NCBI GenBank assembly: GCA_016783245.1
Contig: JADHWY010000003.1
Location: 1-46,396 of the forward strand
DNA: 46,396 nt
Source: Dehalococcoidales bacterium
GTDB lineage: Bacteria; Chloroflexota; Dehalococcoidia; Dehalococcoidales; BS750m-G39
Direction: 5' to 3'
A model generated the notes under the pieces. The model was given only the letters and a program-made list of their open reading frames with translations, did no database searches and was not told the origin of the DNA. The translations under genes were made by a program, and so were the position numbers. Below are positions 1 through 9,222 of the stretch, piece after piece (the stretch's first letter is position 1; every line of letters begins with the position of its first letter).

Positions 1-28
1 ACTTTAGTACCAAGATAAGAGGAGAATT

Positions 29-895
29 ATGAGAGAATTTGAATACCTTCGGGCGAATACATTGAAGGAGGCGTGTTCTCTGCTCTCCGAGTATAAGGAG
101 GAAGCCAAAATACTTGCCGGTGGCCAATCTTTACTCACCCTTCTTAAGATGGATATGTTAAGGCCTTCCTACCTAATTGACATCAAGTTTATCCCTGAGC
201 TGAACTATATGGACTTCGATGAGAAAGAGGGTTTGAAGATGGGTGCTTTGACCACCCACCGCGCTGTGGAAAAATCGCCACTGCTCAAAGAAAAATTTCC
301 GGTTCTCCCGGAGACAGAACTGGTCGTGGCCTCAGTTCAAACCCGAAACTGGGGTACTATTGGCGGTACCCTTGTCCATGCTGACCCGATAGGAGATATA
401 GCACCAACGTTAATCGTGTTGGATTCAAAGGCAAAGTTCACCAGTGTAAACGGAGAGAGAACCATATCTCTTACGGAGCTTTTCGTCGACTTCTTCGCGA
501 CCGTTATTGAAGAAGATGAGATACTCTGTGAGATACAGATACCAACCCTACCGGCTCATACCGGCGTTGCCTATCAAAAGTTTAGCACCATCGAAGCCGG
601 CATAAAGATTGCCGGAGCAGCCTCACTGATAAGCCTAGAGGACGGGATATGCAAAGATGCTAAGATAGCACTTAGCGCCGTGGCTCCGGTTCCAATAAGA
701 GCACTAAAGGCAGAGGAAATGCTGAGGGGCAAGCCGGTTGACGATAAGTTGATTGAGCAGGCAGCGCAAATAGCATCAACTGAGGCAGACCCTGTAACTG
801 ATATGCATGCCACCGATGAATACAGAGGAGAATTAGTGAAAGTTCTAGTGCGGCGAGCAACGAAAACGGCCTTAGAAAGAGCTAAGACAACCTAG
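29..895 (+). CDS. Molybdenum hydroxylase FAD-binding subunit (CoxM/XdhB/HcrB family)
   Basis: A 288-residue FAD-binding subunit of the xanthine dehydrogenase/CO dehydrogenase superfamily. Visible are the first FAD motif AGGQSLLTLLKMDMLRP (residues about 30-46) and the second, TIGGTLVHADPIGD (about 110-123), followed by the typical C-terminal domain. It passes electrons from the 2Fe-2S subunit through FAD to an external acceptor. It lacks the Cys-containing insert that carries a 4Fe-4S cluster in 4-hydroxybenzoyl-CoA reductase beta subunits, so it is the shorter CoxM type. A GAGGAG ribosome site lies 6 bases before the ATG. It is first of three genes in the order M-S-L, 24 bases before the 2Fe-2S gene. 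Its promoter is probably outside the window. The substrate cannot be told from this subunit. Confidence 0.92.
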   Translation: MREFEYLRANTLKEACSLLSEYKEEAKILAGGQSLLTLLKMDMLRPSYLIDIKFIPELNYMDFDEKEGLKMGALTTHRAVEKSPLLKEKFPVLPETELVVASVQTRNWGTIGGTLVHADPIGDIAPTLIVLDSKAKFTSVNGERTISLTELFVDFFATVIEEDEILCEIQIPTLPAHTGVAYQKFSTIEAGIKIAGAASLISLEDGICKDAKIALSAVAPVPIRALKAEEMLRGKPVDDKLIEQAAQIASTEADPVTDMHATDEYRGELVKVLVRRATKTALERAKTT

Positions 896-919
896 CATTA
901 AACAGGAGGTAGCACTAGC

Positions 920-1417
920 ATGGAACTCGCAAAAAAACTGATAAAAGTCGCGGTAAATGGAGAATCCCGTGAGCTGTGGATAAAGCAAAACATCACTCTG
1001 CTTGATTTACTGCGTGATTATCTGGGGCTGACGGGAGCTAAGCTGGCTTGCATCAGCAATTCTTGTGGCGCCTGCACCGTCATTGTTGATGACATGGCGG
1101 TCAAGTCGTGTTCAGTACTGGCAATGCAGGTAGATGGGAAGGAAGTCTTCACTGTTGAGGGGTTGGCCAAGGATAATAAGCTTCACCCTCTCCAGCAGGC
1201 TTTCATTGAGCATGTTGCCTTTCAGTGTGGTTTCTGCACCCCGGGGAAACTCATGTCAGCCAAGGCGCTGTTGGACGAGAATCCCAACCCGACCGAGGAG
1301 GAATTGAGGAGAGATATGGAAGGTAACTTATGCCGCTGTACCGGCTATAAAAAGTATATTGAAGCTATAATGGATGTAGCACAACATCCAGAGAAATATA
1401 GCGCAAAGGAAGGTTAA
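920..1417 (+). CDS. Molybdenum hydroxylase 2Fe-2S subunit (CoxS family)
   Basis: A 165-residue small subunit carrying two 2Fe-2S clusters. The plant-ferredoxin-like cluster is seen as C-X4-C-X2-C (ACISNSCGACTV) followed by a fourth Cys in AVKSC. The second, helical-bundle cluster is seen as QCGFCTPG plus NLCRCTGY. Length and spacing are normal for the family. It shuttles electrons from the Mo site (next gene) to the FAD subunit (previous gene). An AGGAGG site precedes the ATG, and only 2 bases separate its stop from the start of the large subunit, so the three are surely one operon. Confidence 0.95.
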   Translation: MELAKKLIKVAVNGESRELWIKQNITLLDLLRDYLGLTGAKLACISNSCGACTVIVDDMAVKSCSVLAMQVDGKEVFTVEGLAKDNKLHPLQQAFIEHVAFQCGFCTPGKLMSAKALLDENPNPTEEELRRDMEGNLCRCTGYKKYIEAIMDVAQHPEKYSAKEG

Positions 1418-1419
1418 AA

Positions 1420-3786
1420 ATGGCAGATTATCGTGTTGTCGGTAAAGGGATACCACGAAAGGACAGCATAGAAAAGATTACCGGGCAGGCGAAGTATACT
1501 TTCGATATAGTACTGCCTGAGATGTTGCATGCCAAAATCCTTCGCAGTCTGCATGCCCATGCCAAGATTGTAAACATCGATACCAGTGAGGCAGAGAAGC
1601 TACCTGGAGTCAAGGCAGTAATCACGGGGAAGGATACATGGGGGATGAGATTCGGTTTCGTTGATACCCCGCGTTACCCCTGTGAGCAGCCCGTCATAGC
1701 TGAAGACAAGGTGCGTTTTATCGGTGAGTCGGTAGCAGCGGTAGCTGCTGTTGATGAGAACACGGCTAACGAGGCTTTAGACCTGATTGAAATAGAGTAT
1801 GAACCTATTCCTGCAGTGTTTGACCCTGAAGAGGCAATGAAGGAAGGTGCGCCTCAAATCCACGGGGAACAAATCCCAGCACCGGGCAGGAAGTGTGCCT
1901 GGCAGGATTGGGGGGTGGCTAGGGTAGCACGCTCCTATAATCCGGTAAACAACATCGGTGCTACAGTTAATTTAAGCTACGGTGATAGTGAAAAGGGATT
2001 TGCTGAAGCAGAATATATTAGGGAGGATACTTGGGTTGTTCCTCGGACAAGTCATGCCGCAATGGAACCTCACGGTGCAGTAGCCAGTTACAATCCTCTT
2101 ACCGGGTATCTGGATGTCTGGCTAAGCCACATGGGCTATGAGCTTAAGCGGTATTGGATATCTAAGACTTTAGGAATACCAATAAGTAAGATAAGGGTTC
2201 ATAAAACCTTTATCGGTGGTGCCTTCGGCGGCAAGGCTCAGGTATTTGACCATGAGATAATAGCTTCCTTTCTCTCACGCAAGACCGGTAAACCAGTAAA
2301 ACTAATCCTCACTAGGGATGAGGTGTTTACTTCTACCAATAATAGTATCGCCTTAAAGATTAATGTCAAGAAAGGCGTTAAGAAAGACGGAACCATAGTG
2401 GGGCAGCATGTGAAACTAATCAGTGATATGGGGGCATATCGAGGTAGTGTTCCGGTATGCCTGTTTCTCTGTCATTCCATGCGCGATGCCATATATAACA
2501 TACCTAACCTGACTCATGAGGGTGTGGGAGCCTACACTAATAAGTCAACAACTATGGCTAAGCGAGGGCATGGGTCACAGCAGATGACTACTGCCATTGA
2601 GTCCCAGATGGACTGGATAGCTGAAGACTTGGGGCTGGACCCAGTGGAGTTCAGGTTGAAAAACCTGAGGCAGAAAGGCGATGTTCTTCCCAACAGGGAT
2701 ACGCTGAATAGTTACGGTCTTCCTGATTGTATCAAGAAGATAGTTGAGGCTTCAAACTGGAAGGAAAAGAGAGGGAAGTTGGGCCCTGGCCGTGGCATAG
2801 GCTTAGCGGTGAGTGCCATGTTCAACGGTTCTGGATACTGGCCATTCACTGCTGGCTCTATAGTGAGGATGAACCACGATGGAACCGTTACCCTTTACAT
2901 GGGTCAGGCGGAGTTTGGCCAAGGGCCGACTACGACGACATGCCAGCTAGTTGCCGAAGAGCTAGGACTGAACGTAGAGGATGTAAATCTCGTTGATGGC
3001 GATTCCGAACTCTGCCCACTCGACTACAGCAACTTCCTTAGCGGCGGTATGTTTGTCAGCTGCAAAGCTGGCTTGGTTGCAGCCCAAGATTTGAGGCAGC
3101 AAATACTGAAGGTTGCCGCTGAGATGCTGGAAGAAGATGTTGAGGACCTGGAGACTATGAATCGTCGTGTCTACATCAAGACAGACCCTGAAGAGGGTGT
3201 AGCTTTTGATGAGATACTTAGATATAGCATCCAGAAGCATGCTGGAGATCTTCTTATGGGGAAAGGATTCTGCAAGCCGGTGCCGGAGATAGAGTTCTAC
3301 CCCAGCCTGTCAAAAGGGTCGGGTAGATGGACAGATGCTTACAGTTTCACCGCCTCCATCGCTGAGGTAAGTGTAGATGCTGAGACAGGAAGGACAAAGG
3401 TAGACCATATATGGATAGGCGATGACTGCGGCCGCGAAATAAACACTGCAATATGTGAAGGTCAACTCCAGAGCCAGGCAGTTATGGGAATGGGAGATGC
3501 GCTATTTGAGGAGGTCATGTTTTCCGAGGGGCGAACGATTAATGCTAACTTTGTCGATTACGAAATCCCACGGGCTTTTGATATTCCTGAGATAACAACA
3601 ATTGATGCTTCTGACCCTGACCCTAATGGACCCTTCGGCGCCAAAGAGATTGGAGAGTGCGCTCGTGCAGCAGTGATTGGGTCTATAGTCAATGCTGTCT
3701 ATGATGCAACAAAGGTCAAGATTACGAGTCTCCCCCTACATCCAGAGAAGATTTTCCGAGGGTTAGAGGAGAAGGCAAAGTCGTGA
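1420..3786 (+). CDS. Molybdenum hydroxylase molybdopterin-binding large subunit
   Basis: A 788-residue catalytic subunit holding the Mo-cytosine dinucleotide cofactor. The N-terminal a/b hammerhead domain spans about residues 20-130. The Mo-pterin binding motif GGAFGGK lies at about 266-272, the active-site loop reads AKRGHGSQQ near residue 381, and the catalytic Glu sits in GAKEIGE (E743). The loop lacks the Cys of the AYxCSFR signature of aerobic Mo/Cu CO dehydrogenase, so a CO-oxidising role is not supported. The RGHG form is closer to 4-hydroxybenzoyl-CoA reductase, nicotinate and related hydroxylases. The likely reaction is hydroxylation or dehydroxylation of an aromatic, heterocyclic or aldehyde substrate, exact substrate unknown. 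It is third in the M-S-L operon and convergent with the ADP-forming synthetase gene. Confidence 0.92.
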   Translation: MADYRVVGKGIPRKDSIEKITGQAKYTFDIVLPEMLHAKILRSLHAHAKIVNIDTSEAEKLPGVKAVITGKDTWGMRFGFVDTPRYPCEQPVIAEDKVRFIGESVAAVAAVDENTANEALDLIEIEYEPIPAVFDPEEAMKEGAPQIHGEQIPAPGRKCAWQDWGVARVARSYNPVNNIGATVNLSYGDSEKGFAEAEYIREDTWVVPRTSHAAMEPHGAVASYNPLTGYLDVWLSHMGYELKRYWISKTLGIPISKIRVHKTFIGGAFGGKAQVFDHEIIASFLSRKTGKPVKLILTRDEVFTSTNNSIALKINVKKGVKKDGTIVGQHVKLISDMGAYRGSVPVCLFLCHSMRDAIYNIPNLTHEGVGAYTNKSTTMAKRGHGSQQMTTAIESQMDWIAEDLGLDPVEFRLKNLRQKGDVLPNRDTLNSYGLPDCIKKIVEASNWKEKRGKLGPGRGIGLAVSAMFNGSGYWPFTAGSIVRMNHDGTVTLYMGQAEFGQGPTTTTCQLVAEELGLNVEDVNLVDGDSELCPLDYSNFLSGGMFVSCKAGLVAAQDLRQQILKVAAEMLEEDVEDLETMNRRVYIKTDPEEGVAFDEILRYSIQKHAGDLLMGKGFCKPVPEIEFYPSLSKGSGRWTDAYSFTASIAEVSVDAETGRTKVDHIWIGDDCGREINTAICEGQLQSQAVMGMGDALFEEVMFSEGRTINANFVDYEIPRAFDIPEITTIDASDPDPNGPFGAKEIGECARAAVIGSIVNAVYDATKVKITSLPLHPEKIFRGLEEKAKS

Positions 3787-3876
3787 TTTCTTTGAGATTT
3801 CCCTGATTACTGTTTGGAGTAACTCTTGATATCTGAAGGGTAGTCTTCAAAATCACGGAGCATATACCCTAAGCCA

Positions 3877-5268
3877 TCATCTGCCGATAGCCCTGACGAT
3901 TTCCCCATATCTAACTAGACCTGCCAGACCAGTAATCGCCCTCTCGGGAAGGGGATAAGTAGGAATACCGCTATCCTCAAGTGCATTTATCTCAGCATAA
4001 GCTGCTCCACCGGGGGAATCAAGACACACTGCTATCGGCTTTTCCTGGTATCTGGTTATGTCAATCACTGCCCTCATCAGCTCTATATTTGAGCCGTAGA
4101 AGACAGCGGCTACGGCTACCACATCAACACCGTCATCGTCCAAAACAACCCTCAGCATTTCCCGACAGGCATCAAATTCGTTTAATTTCCACGCCAGGTC
4201 AACCGGGTTATCCACAGCATTAAGTGGCGATACTAGCTGCCTAAGCCTGCGCCTTGTCGTTGGTGAAAACTGAGCCAGCCTCAAGCCCAATTGCTGACAT
4301 TTATCAGCCATAATTATTCCCGGACCAGCCTGAGCCGAGAAAATGGCTACCCGGTTACCGACTGATGGTGGTTGAAAGGTCAGCGCCTTGACTATGTCAA
4401 CCAAATCAGTCATATCGCCAACAGTAATTATACCAGCTTGAGTAAAAGCGGCTTTATAGAACTCGTATTTGCCAGCTAAGGCACCGGTGTGCGATAAAGT
4501 AGCCTTATCTATACCCTCACTCCCACCCCCCTTATAGGCTACAATCGGCTTTTGTTTCACCACCTGCCTGGCAGCATTCATAAGTAGTCGGGGTTGTTCT
4601 AAACCTTCCACATATAAAACTATTACCCTGGTCTCATTATCCTGACCCAAGTAGGTTACCACCTCATCAAAATCAAGGTTGCACCTGTTGCCCAACCCCA
4701 TAGCTTTACTAATACCCACATTGTGGTTGTTCAAAGCATGGACTATGTAAACACACATTCCCCCACTTTGAGCAGCTACCCCCACACTGCCAGCCTTAGT
4801 TAAACTGGCAGTTTGCTGAAATGAGGCATTAAGGCCAATCGTGGAATTAACAAATCCCACAGTATTTGGCCCTATAATCTTCATCCCACCTCTATCAGCT
4901 ATATCCCTAAGCTGAGCCTGCAAATCTGAACCAATCTCCGTGCCCACCTCCTTGAAACCACCGCTAATCAGAATAGCCCCCTTTATTCCCTTAGCAATAC
5001 ACTCCTCTATGGTAGATAAAGTGAGCTCGGCGGGAATAGCAACGATAGCTAAATCAACCTCCCCTGGAATAGCTGTAACCGAAGGATATACTCTTAGCCC
5101 AAAAAGCTCAGATAGGCCGGGGTTAACTGGATAAACCCTGCCCCCAAACCCACCTTCGAGCAGGTTGCCGACACACATGAAACCCACCTTCTCTGGATTA
5201 GCTGAGGCACCGACTACAGCAATGCTTCTGGGAGAGAAAATATGGTCTAACTGCTCCACCAAATCCAT
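3877..5268 (-). CDS. ADP-forming acyl-CoA synthetase alpha subunit (CoA-binding/ligase domains)
   Basis: A 463-residue protein of the NDP-forming acyl-CoA synthetase alpha type. An N-terminal CoA-binding Rossmann domain opens with SIAVVGASANPEKVG. Next comes the succinyl-CoA synthetase-like ligase domain with KPIVAYKGGG and the phospho-histidine motif LSHTGALAG (H260), then a third flavodoxin-like domain. In archaeal ACD the enzyme converts acyl-CoA + ADP + Pi to acid + CoA + ATP, i.e. substrate-level phosphorylation at the end of amino-acid fermentation. The length matches a separate alpha subunit; the ATP-grasp beta subunit is absent from this window and must be encoded elsewhere, or the protein acts differently. 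It starts 2 bases after the peptide-binding protein gene. Confidence 0.85.
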   Translation of the reverse strand: MDLVEQLDHIFSPRSIAVVGASANPEKVGFMCVGNLLEGGFGGRVYPVNPGLSELFGLRVYPSVTAIPGEVDLAIVAIPAELTLSTIEECIAKGIKGAILISGGFKEVGTEIGSDLQAQLRDIADRGGMKIIGPNTVGFVNSTIGLNASFQQTASLTKAGSVGVAAQSGGMCVYIVHALNNHNVGISKAMGLGNRCNLDFDEVVTYLGQDNETRVIVLYVEGLEQPRLLMNAARQVVKQKPIVAYKGGGSEGIDKATLSHTGALAGKYEFYKAAFTQAGIITVGDMTDLVDIVKALTFQPPSVGNRVAIFSAQAGPGIIMADKCQQLGLRLAQFSPTTRRRLRQLVSPLNAVDNPVDLAWKLNEFDACREMLRVVLDDDGVDVVAVAAVFYGSNIELMRAVIDITRYQEKPIAVCLDSPGGAAYAEINALEDSGIPTYPLPERAITGLAGLVRYGEIVRAIGR

Positions 5269-5270
5269 AA

Positions 5271-6899
5271 CTAATTGACCTCCAAAATCCAGTGAGGCTC
5301 AACCGAGACTTCATTTAGCATAGCGAAACCTAGAGGACTTAGGTCATACCCCTTAATATAGGGCTTGACCAGAAAATAATTCTGTCCAAACCACAAGGGT
5401 AGACAGGCAGCATCCTCAATTAGAAGTTGCTCAGCCTGTTGATATAGTGCCAAGCTCAGGTTATTATCTTGCTCCACCCCTGTCCTCTCCAGCAGAGCAT
5501 CTACCTCAGGGTTGCTATACTCGCTGTAGTTATTATCAGCACCAGTATGAAACAAAACATCCAAAAAATCCTGCGGATGAGGGTAATCGGCAATCCAACC
5601 CATATAGAACATCTCATCCTTCTCCTGCTTAAGGTGATAAAGGAATCTCTGTGGCTCTAATTGCCTGACCTCAACCTCCACCCCCAGGTTGCTTCGCCAC
5701 TCCTGAATGATAGCTTCCAGCTCCTGCGATATTAATCCTCCCCAGCCTATAGTGGTAATGGCGATAGGCGGCAATTGGGATACGTCACCATAACTAGAAT
5801 TGGCAATCAACTCCCTTGCCCCATCTATATCATAGTCCAGCCCAAGAAGCCCCTCATTATAACCAGGCATGCCAGGCGGTAGGATGCCATCTGCCTGCTG
5901 CATCATGCCCTTGAATACCAAGGAAACTAACTTATCCTTATCAATCGCCTGAGAGAAGGCACGGCGGATATTGACATCGTCAAACGGTGGCTTGGTAGTA
6001 TTAAAACCAATGTAGAAAAAGCTCAACTCAGGCGTTATCCTTAAATCTGTGTAAAAGGGACCTGCTTCATCGGTAGCCTTCTCAATATAATCACGGTAAA
6101 CGCTGGTGATATCAATCTTGCCCGTCTCATACATATTCATAGGCACGCCGCCCCACAACTGAAAGACAACAAGATTGACCTTGGCCACCTCTCCATAGTA
6201 AAGCTCGTTCTTCTCTAAAACAAGCAAGCTATTTTCATCCCATTGCTTAAGCTTAAACGGACCGGTGCCATTGGGACTACGCCACCATTCCCCACCCGAC
6301 TCCACATCAGCTCTATCCACCACAAAGGCGGTGGGATAGGTTAACTTGGACAAGAAATAAGATTTGGGGGCATCTATAGTTACCTGAAGAGTATAATCAT
6401 CAATAACCCTGACACCACTAATCTCCTTACTTTCACCAGATAATACTTCCTTCACCCCGACAATATCGCCCAGATAGGTGGCTGCTGTCTGAGACCCAGT
6501 TCCAGGGTCACAGGCCCGCTCCCAGGAATATTTAAAATCCTCAGCTTTAACCTGCCTGCCATTATGAAACATAACATCCTGCCGCAGATAGAAGGTATAG
6601 GTCCTGCCATTATCGCTGACCTGCCACGACTGGGCTATATCAGGCGTTGGCTTCAGGTTATCATCAAGGCTAACCAGCCCGCCAAATAGCTGCGTTACAT
6701 ATTCATGGGAAGTCATCTCACCGGAGACCGCCGGGTCAAGGGTTAGCGGGTCAATACCATACAGGCTAAGAGTATTTTCTCCAGCACCAGGGATTGGCGC
6801 TTCTTCCTGCCCAAACTGGCAGCTAACACCGGGATAGTAGAATACCAGCAGACTACATACCAGTACTACTGAAAGAAAGACATATAAGATTCTTTTCAT
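5271..6899 (-). CDS. ABC transporter substrate-binding protein, family 5 (oligopeptide type)
   Basis: A 542-residue extracytoplasmic solute-binding protein. A Lys/Arg start and hydrophobic core (residues 1-26) form a signal peptide ending in GVSC; this is only a weak lipobox, so lipid anchoring is possible but not secure. Family-5 hallmarks are visible: LSLYGIDPLTLDPAVSGE, FHNGRQVKAEDFKYSWER, GTGPFKLKQW and the C-terminal LPLWFGQNYFLVKPY. Family members deliver peptides, nickel or sugars to an ABC permease. No permease or ATPase genes are adjacent, so it is an orphan that must work with a transporter encoded elsewhere. It sits between a gamma-glutamylcyclotransferase-like gene and an acyl-CoA synthetase gene, which fits peptide use but does not prove it. 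Confidence 0.88.
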   Translation of the reverse strand: MKRILYVFLSVVLVCSLLVFYYPGVSCQFGQEEAPIPGAGENTLSLYGIDPLTLDPAVSGEMTSHEYVTQLFGGLVSLDDNLKPTPDIAQSWQVSDNGRTYTFYLRQDVMFHNGRQVKAEDFKYSWERACDPGTGSQTAATYLGDIVGVKEVLSGESKEISGVRVIDDYTLQVTIDAPKSYFLSKLTYPTAFVVDRADVESGGEWWRSPNGTGPFKLKQWDENSLLVLEKNELYYGEVAKVNLVVFQLWGGVPMNMYETGKIDITSVYRDYIEKATDEAGPFYTDLRITPELSFFYIGFNTTKPPFDDVNIRRAFSQAIDKDKLVSLVFKGMMQQADGILPPGMPGYNEGLLGLDYDIDGARELIANSSYGDVSQLPPIAITTIGWGGLISQELEAIIQEWRSNLGVEVEVRQLEPQRFLYHLKQEKDEMFYMGWIADYPHPQDFLDVLFHTGADNNYSEYSNPEVDALLERTGVEQDNNLSLALYQQAEQLLIEDAACLPLWFGQNYFLVKPYIKGYDLSPLGFAMLNEVSVEPHWILEVN

Positions 6900-6932
6900 C
6901 TGAGCTAACTCTCTCCCTATTTTGTAGCTGGT

Positions 6933-7340
6933 TTATACCAAAACGATTCCCCAATCTTTGTAGCCCTGCTGAATAATAGCCAGGTATTCCTTTGAAGGCT
7001 GTGTCTCTTCTGATTGTTCGACCTTGACATAGGTTACAGCTTCCATCCGGTTGCCAAATCCATCTGTCACTATTACATTTACTCTGGTATAAATATCAGG
7101 ATAGCCTTCATACTTATCCAACTGTCTCAAACCTCTTTCTGAAAGTTCGTAAATAGCGCCGATAACTCTCTCTCCCCTAAATGGCTTGATACTGGCAACT
7201 CCACCATGCCACTTTCTTGACCAGCCAGCGAATATCAGCTTGTAATTGGGGAGAGTAGCTACGAATTTTGGCTGGGCATCAGGGCAGCGTTCCGACATCT
7301 GCTTACGACTAAGATTAGAAGCATAGGCAAAATAATACAT
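6933..7340 (-). CDS. Gamma-glutamylcyclotransferase-family protein (AIG2-like)
   Basis: A 135-residue protein with the family opening MYYFAYASNLSRKQM, a form of the YGSNL substrate-binding loop with Ala in place of Gly. The later DKYEGYPDIYTR contains the Glu that acts as general acid/base in gamma-glutamylcyclotransferases. Members release 5-oxoproline from gamma-glutamyl amino acids or related amine conjugates; many bacterial members have unknown substrates. The length is normal. It lies 27 bases after radC and 33 before the peptide-binding protein on the same strand. Confidence 0.8.
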   Translation of the reverse strand: MYYFAYASNLSRKQMSERCPDAQPKFVATLPNYKLIFAGWSRKWHGGVASIKPFRGERVIGAIYELSERGLRQLDKYEGYPDIYTRVNVIVTDGFGNRMEAVTYVKVEQSEETQPSKEYLAIIQQGYKDWGIVLV

Positions 7341-7367
7341 TCTGCTCTCTCTAAATCCGCCTAATCC

Positions 7368-8060
7368 TTAAAACAGACCTTCCCTTTTCAGGCTCAGGTA
7401 GTTTTTATCACCGATAATGATGTGGTCCAGGACATCTATGCCCACAATCTCCCCAACTTCGGTTAGTCTTTTGGTTAACTTTATGTCATCTTCTGAGGCT
7501 CCAGGGTCGCCTGAGGGGTGATTATGCACAAAAATAACTGAGGTGGCACTGGCAGATATTGCCTCTTTGAATACCTCCCTGGGGTGAACAATACTGGTAT
7601 CTAAGCTGCCGATTGAAATTTCTGACACCCTTATCAGTCGATTCCTGGTATCTAACAAGATTGCCAGAAAGTGTTCCCTCTTTTTACCCTTTAATTTACC
7701 CCTCACCAAGCTCACCACATCTTCAGGGGTCTTAACTATTGGCTTGTCTTCAGCCTCAGAATAACCCTCCAGCCGGCTGGACAATTCGAAAGCCGCCTTA
7801 ATCTGAGATGCCTTGGCAGGTCCAATCCCCTTCACCTGTGATAACTCCTCAACCGAGGCACTGGCGATACCTTTGAGATTGCCAAACTGGCTTAACAGCC
7901 TCTGGGCAGTCACCATCACCGATTCGCCAGCAACGCCGCGACCAAGAATCACAGCCAAAATCTCCTGAGACGATAGAGCTTCCACCCCTAATTTTTGCAG
8001 CCTCTCCCTGGGTCGCTCAGAAAGAGGCAAATCATGAATAGTGAATGATTTCTTTGCCAT
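7368..8060 (-). CDS. radC: RadC family protein (HhH plus JAMM/MPN+ domain)
   Basis: A 230-residue RadC-type protein. An N-terminal helix-hairpin-helix reads VEELSQVKGIGPAKASQIKAA (about residues 70-90). The C-terminal MPN+/JAMM domain has the metal motif HNHPSGDP, with H179, H181 and D185 as ligands. Despite the historical name, a direct role in DNA repair is not established; the fold suggests a metalloprotease or nuclease-associated role. The first residues look complete. It follows the secreted peptidase-like gene by 10 bases. Confidence 0.93.
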   Translation of the reverse strand: MAKKSFTIHDLPLSERPRERLQKLGVEALSSQEILAVILGRGVAGESVMVTAQRLLSQFGNLKGIASASVEELSQVKGIGPAKASQIKAAFELSSRLEGYSEAEDKPIVKTPEDVVSLVRGKLKGKKREHFLAILLDTRNRLIRVSEISIGSLDTSIVHPREVFKEAISASATSVIFVHNHPSGDPGASEDDIKLTKRLTEVGEIVGIDVLDHIIIGDKNYLSLKREGLF

Positions 8061-8070
8061 CTCCTCGCTT

Positions 8071-9222
8071 TCAATAGCCAGTAGTCGCTAGTGCAGGGCA
8101 CATCCATTCCTCCGTAGTCGATTGGTATTGCTGAGCGACATAATCCCGCCATAAACTATCCAGACCATCCATATCAAAGCCATAAACCCTTTCCAGGGCT
8201 GCATCGTAACTACTACCCTCCCTGAAGGTATTCAGCAGCTCGAGCATCTTACCCTGTCCATAATTGGCGATAAGAAATTCAACCAGACTATAGCTTTGAG
8301 CATAGGAAAGGTAAGCCTCCCCAGCATAAGCGGAGAAGGGGCTAGATAGGCTCTGCACTGAGATAAGGCTATCCTCAGCTATTGCCCTACTAAGATGACT
8401 GGTAAGTTCTAGGCCCAGCACCCCTTCATTATGCATAGCTAGACCTTCATCAAGCCAGGTAGGCAGGCTATTATAAGGATTAAGGGTCATCTGGTGGATA
8501 ACCAGATGTGTCAGCTCATGGGCGATTGCCCTCTTGCCCCAGTTGATATTACTAGGAGCTATGCCAATAGCTATAATGCCATGCCTGGTAAAGGCTACCC
8601 CACCAGTCCACTCCTGAGGATAAATCATAGCCCCCTTTAAATCCTTGGCGTCGGCGTAGACATAGAGCTTGGCAGATTTCCCTAGATAAGCGCCAGTATC
8701 CTCAGCCAGCCTCTCCAATGCCTCTTGAGCCGCTACCATCAGCTCCCGCGCAAAAGAATCATCCCCTTTATACCAAAAAATAGTTACCTTCCCTTCGGTA
8801 AAACCGCGCCATGAATAGCGAATGTCATCAAGCCGGACTTGAGCTGGAGCAGTTTCCACTCTGTTGCCATTGGTATCCTCTACTTTCCACCAGTATTCCA
8901 TGCTGGAGCCGGGTGGTAGCCCACCAATTTTCACCATTTCCAAAGTCCAGCCGACATCAACAGTAGCACTGGGCATAAATTCAATATAGGCCTCACTGGT
9001 TACCTGAGCAAAGCTTGCTCGGTCAACGGTATAGCAGAGGCGAATATCAATGATATTGACATTGCTCTGGGCTGACAGATTGAAGTTGAGCCTGGAAGGG
9101 AACTCTGCCTGAGCCGAGCTATCCAGTATGGTTAACTCACCTTGGGCTTGAACCAGACCGGGACTCGATATAGCTAATAAGAAGCAAAAAAATAAAGTTA
9201 ACAGGATGGTTTTCTTAATCAT
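8071..9222 (-). CDS. Secreted gluzincin-like metallopeptidase (peptidase MA-like)
   Basis: A 383-residue exported protein. A signal peptide (KK, then a leucine-rich core to about residue 26, ending near VQAQG) is followed by a beta-rich N-terminal half with no recognised family. The catalytic part carries AHELTHLVIHQ (H235, E236, H239) and downstream LPTWLDEGLA, whose Glu is the expected third zinc ligand of gluzincins. This pattern matches the peptidase MA-like proteins common in Chloroflexi. Its ATG overlaps the prfB stop by 4 bases, so translation is probably coupled to RF2. Substrate unknown. Confidence 0.78.
   Translation of the reverse strand: MIKKTILLTLFFCFLLAISSPGLVQAQGELTILDSSAQAEFPSRLNFNLSAQSNVNIIDIRLCYTVDRASFAQVTSEAYIEFMPSATVDVGWTLEMVKIGGLPPGSSMEYWWKVEDTNGNRVETAPAQVRLDDIRYSWRGFTEGKVTIFWYKGDDSFARELMVAAQEALERLAEDTGAYLGKSAKLYVYADAKDLKGAMIYPQEWTGGVAFTRHGIIAIGIAPSNINWGKRAIAHELTHLVIHQMTLNPYNSLPTWLDEGLAMHNEGVLGLELTSHLSRAIAEDSLISVQSLSSPFSAYAGEAYLSYAQSYSLVEFLIANYGQGKMLELLNTFREGSSYDAALERVYGFDMDGLDSLWRDYVAQQYQSTTEEWMCPALATTGY

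Noticed and set aside
1420-3786. Aerobic Mo/Cu CO dehydrogenase (CoxL form I)
   Set aside because: The active-site loop AKRGHGSQQ lacks the AYxCSFR signature with the copper-binding Cys, despite the cox-like gene order.
3787-3876. A terminator between the convergent molybdopterin subunit and acyl-CoA synthetase genes
   Set aside because: Only a weak GAAG/CTTC pairing is present with no T-run; not enough to call.
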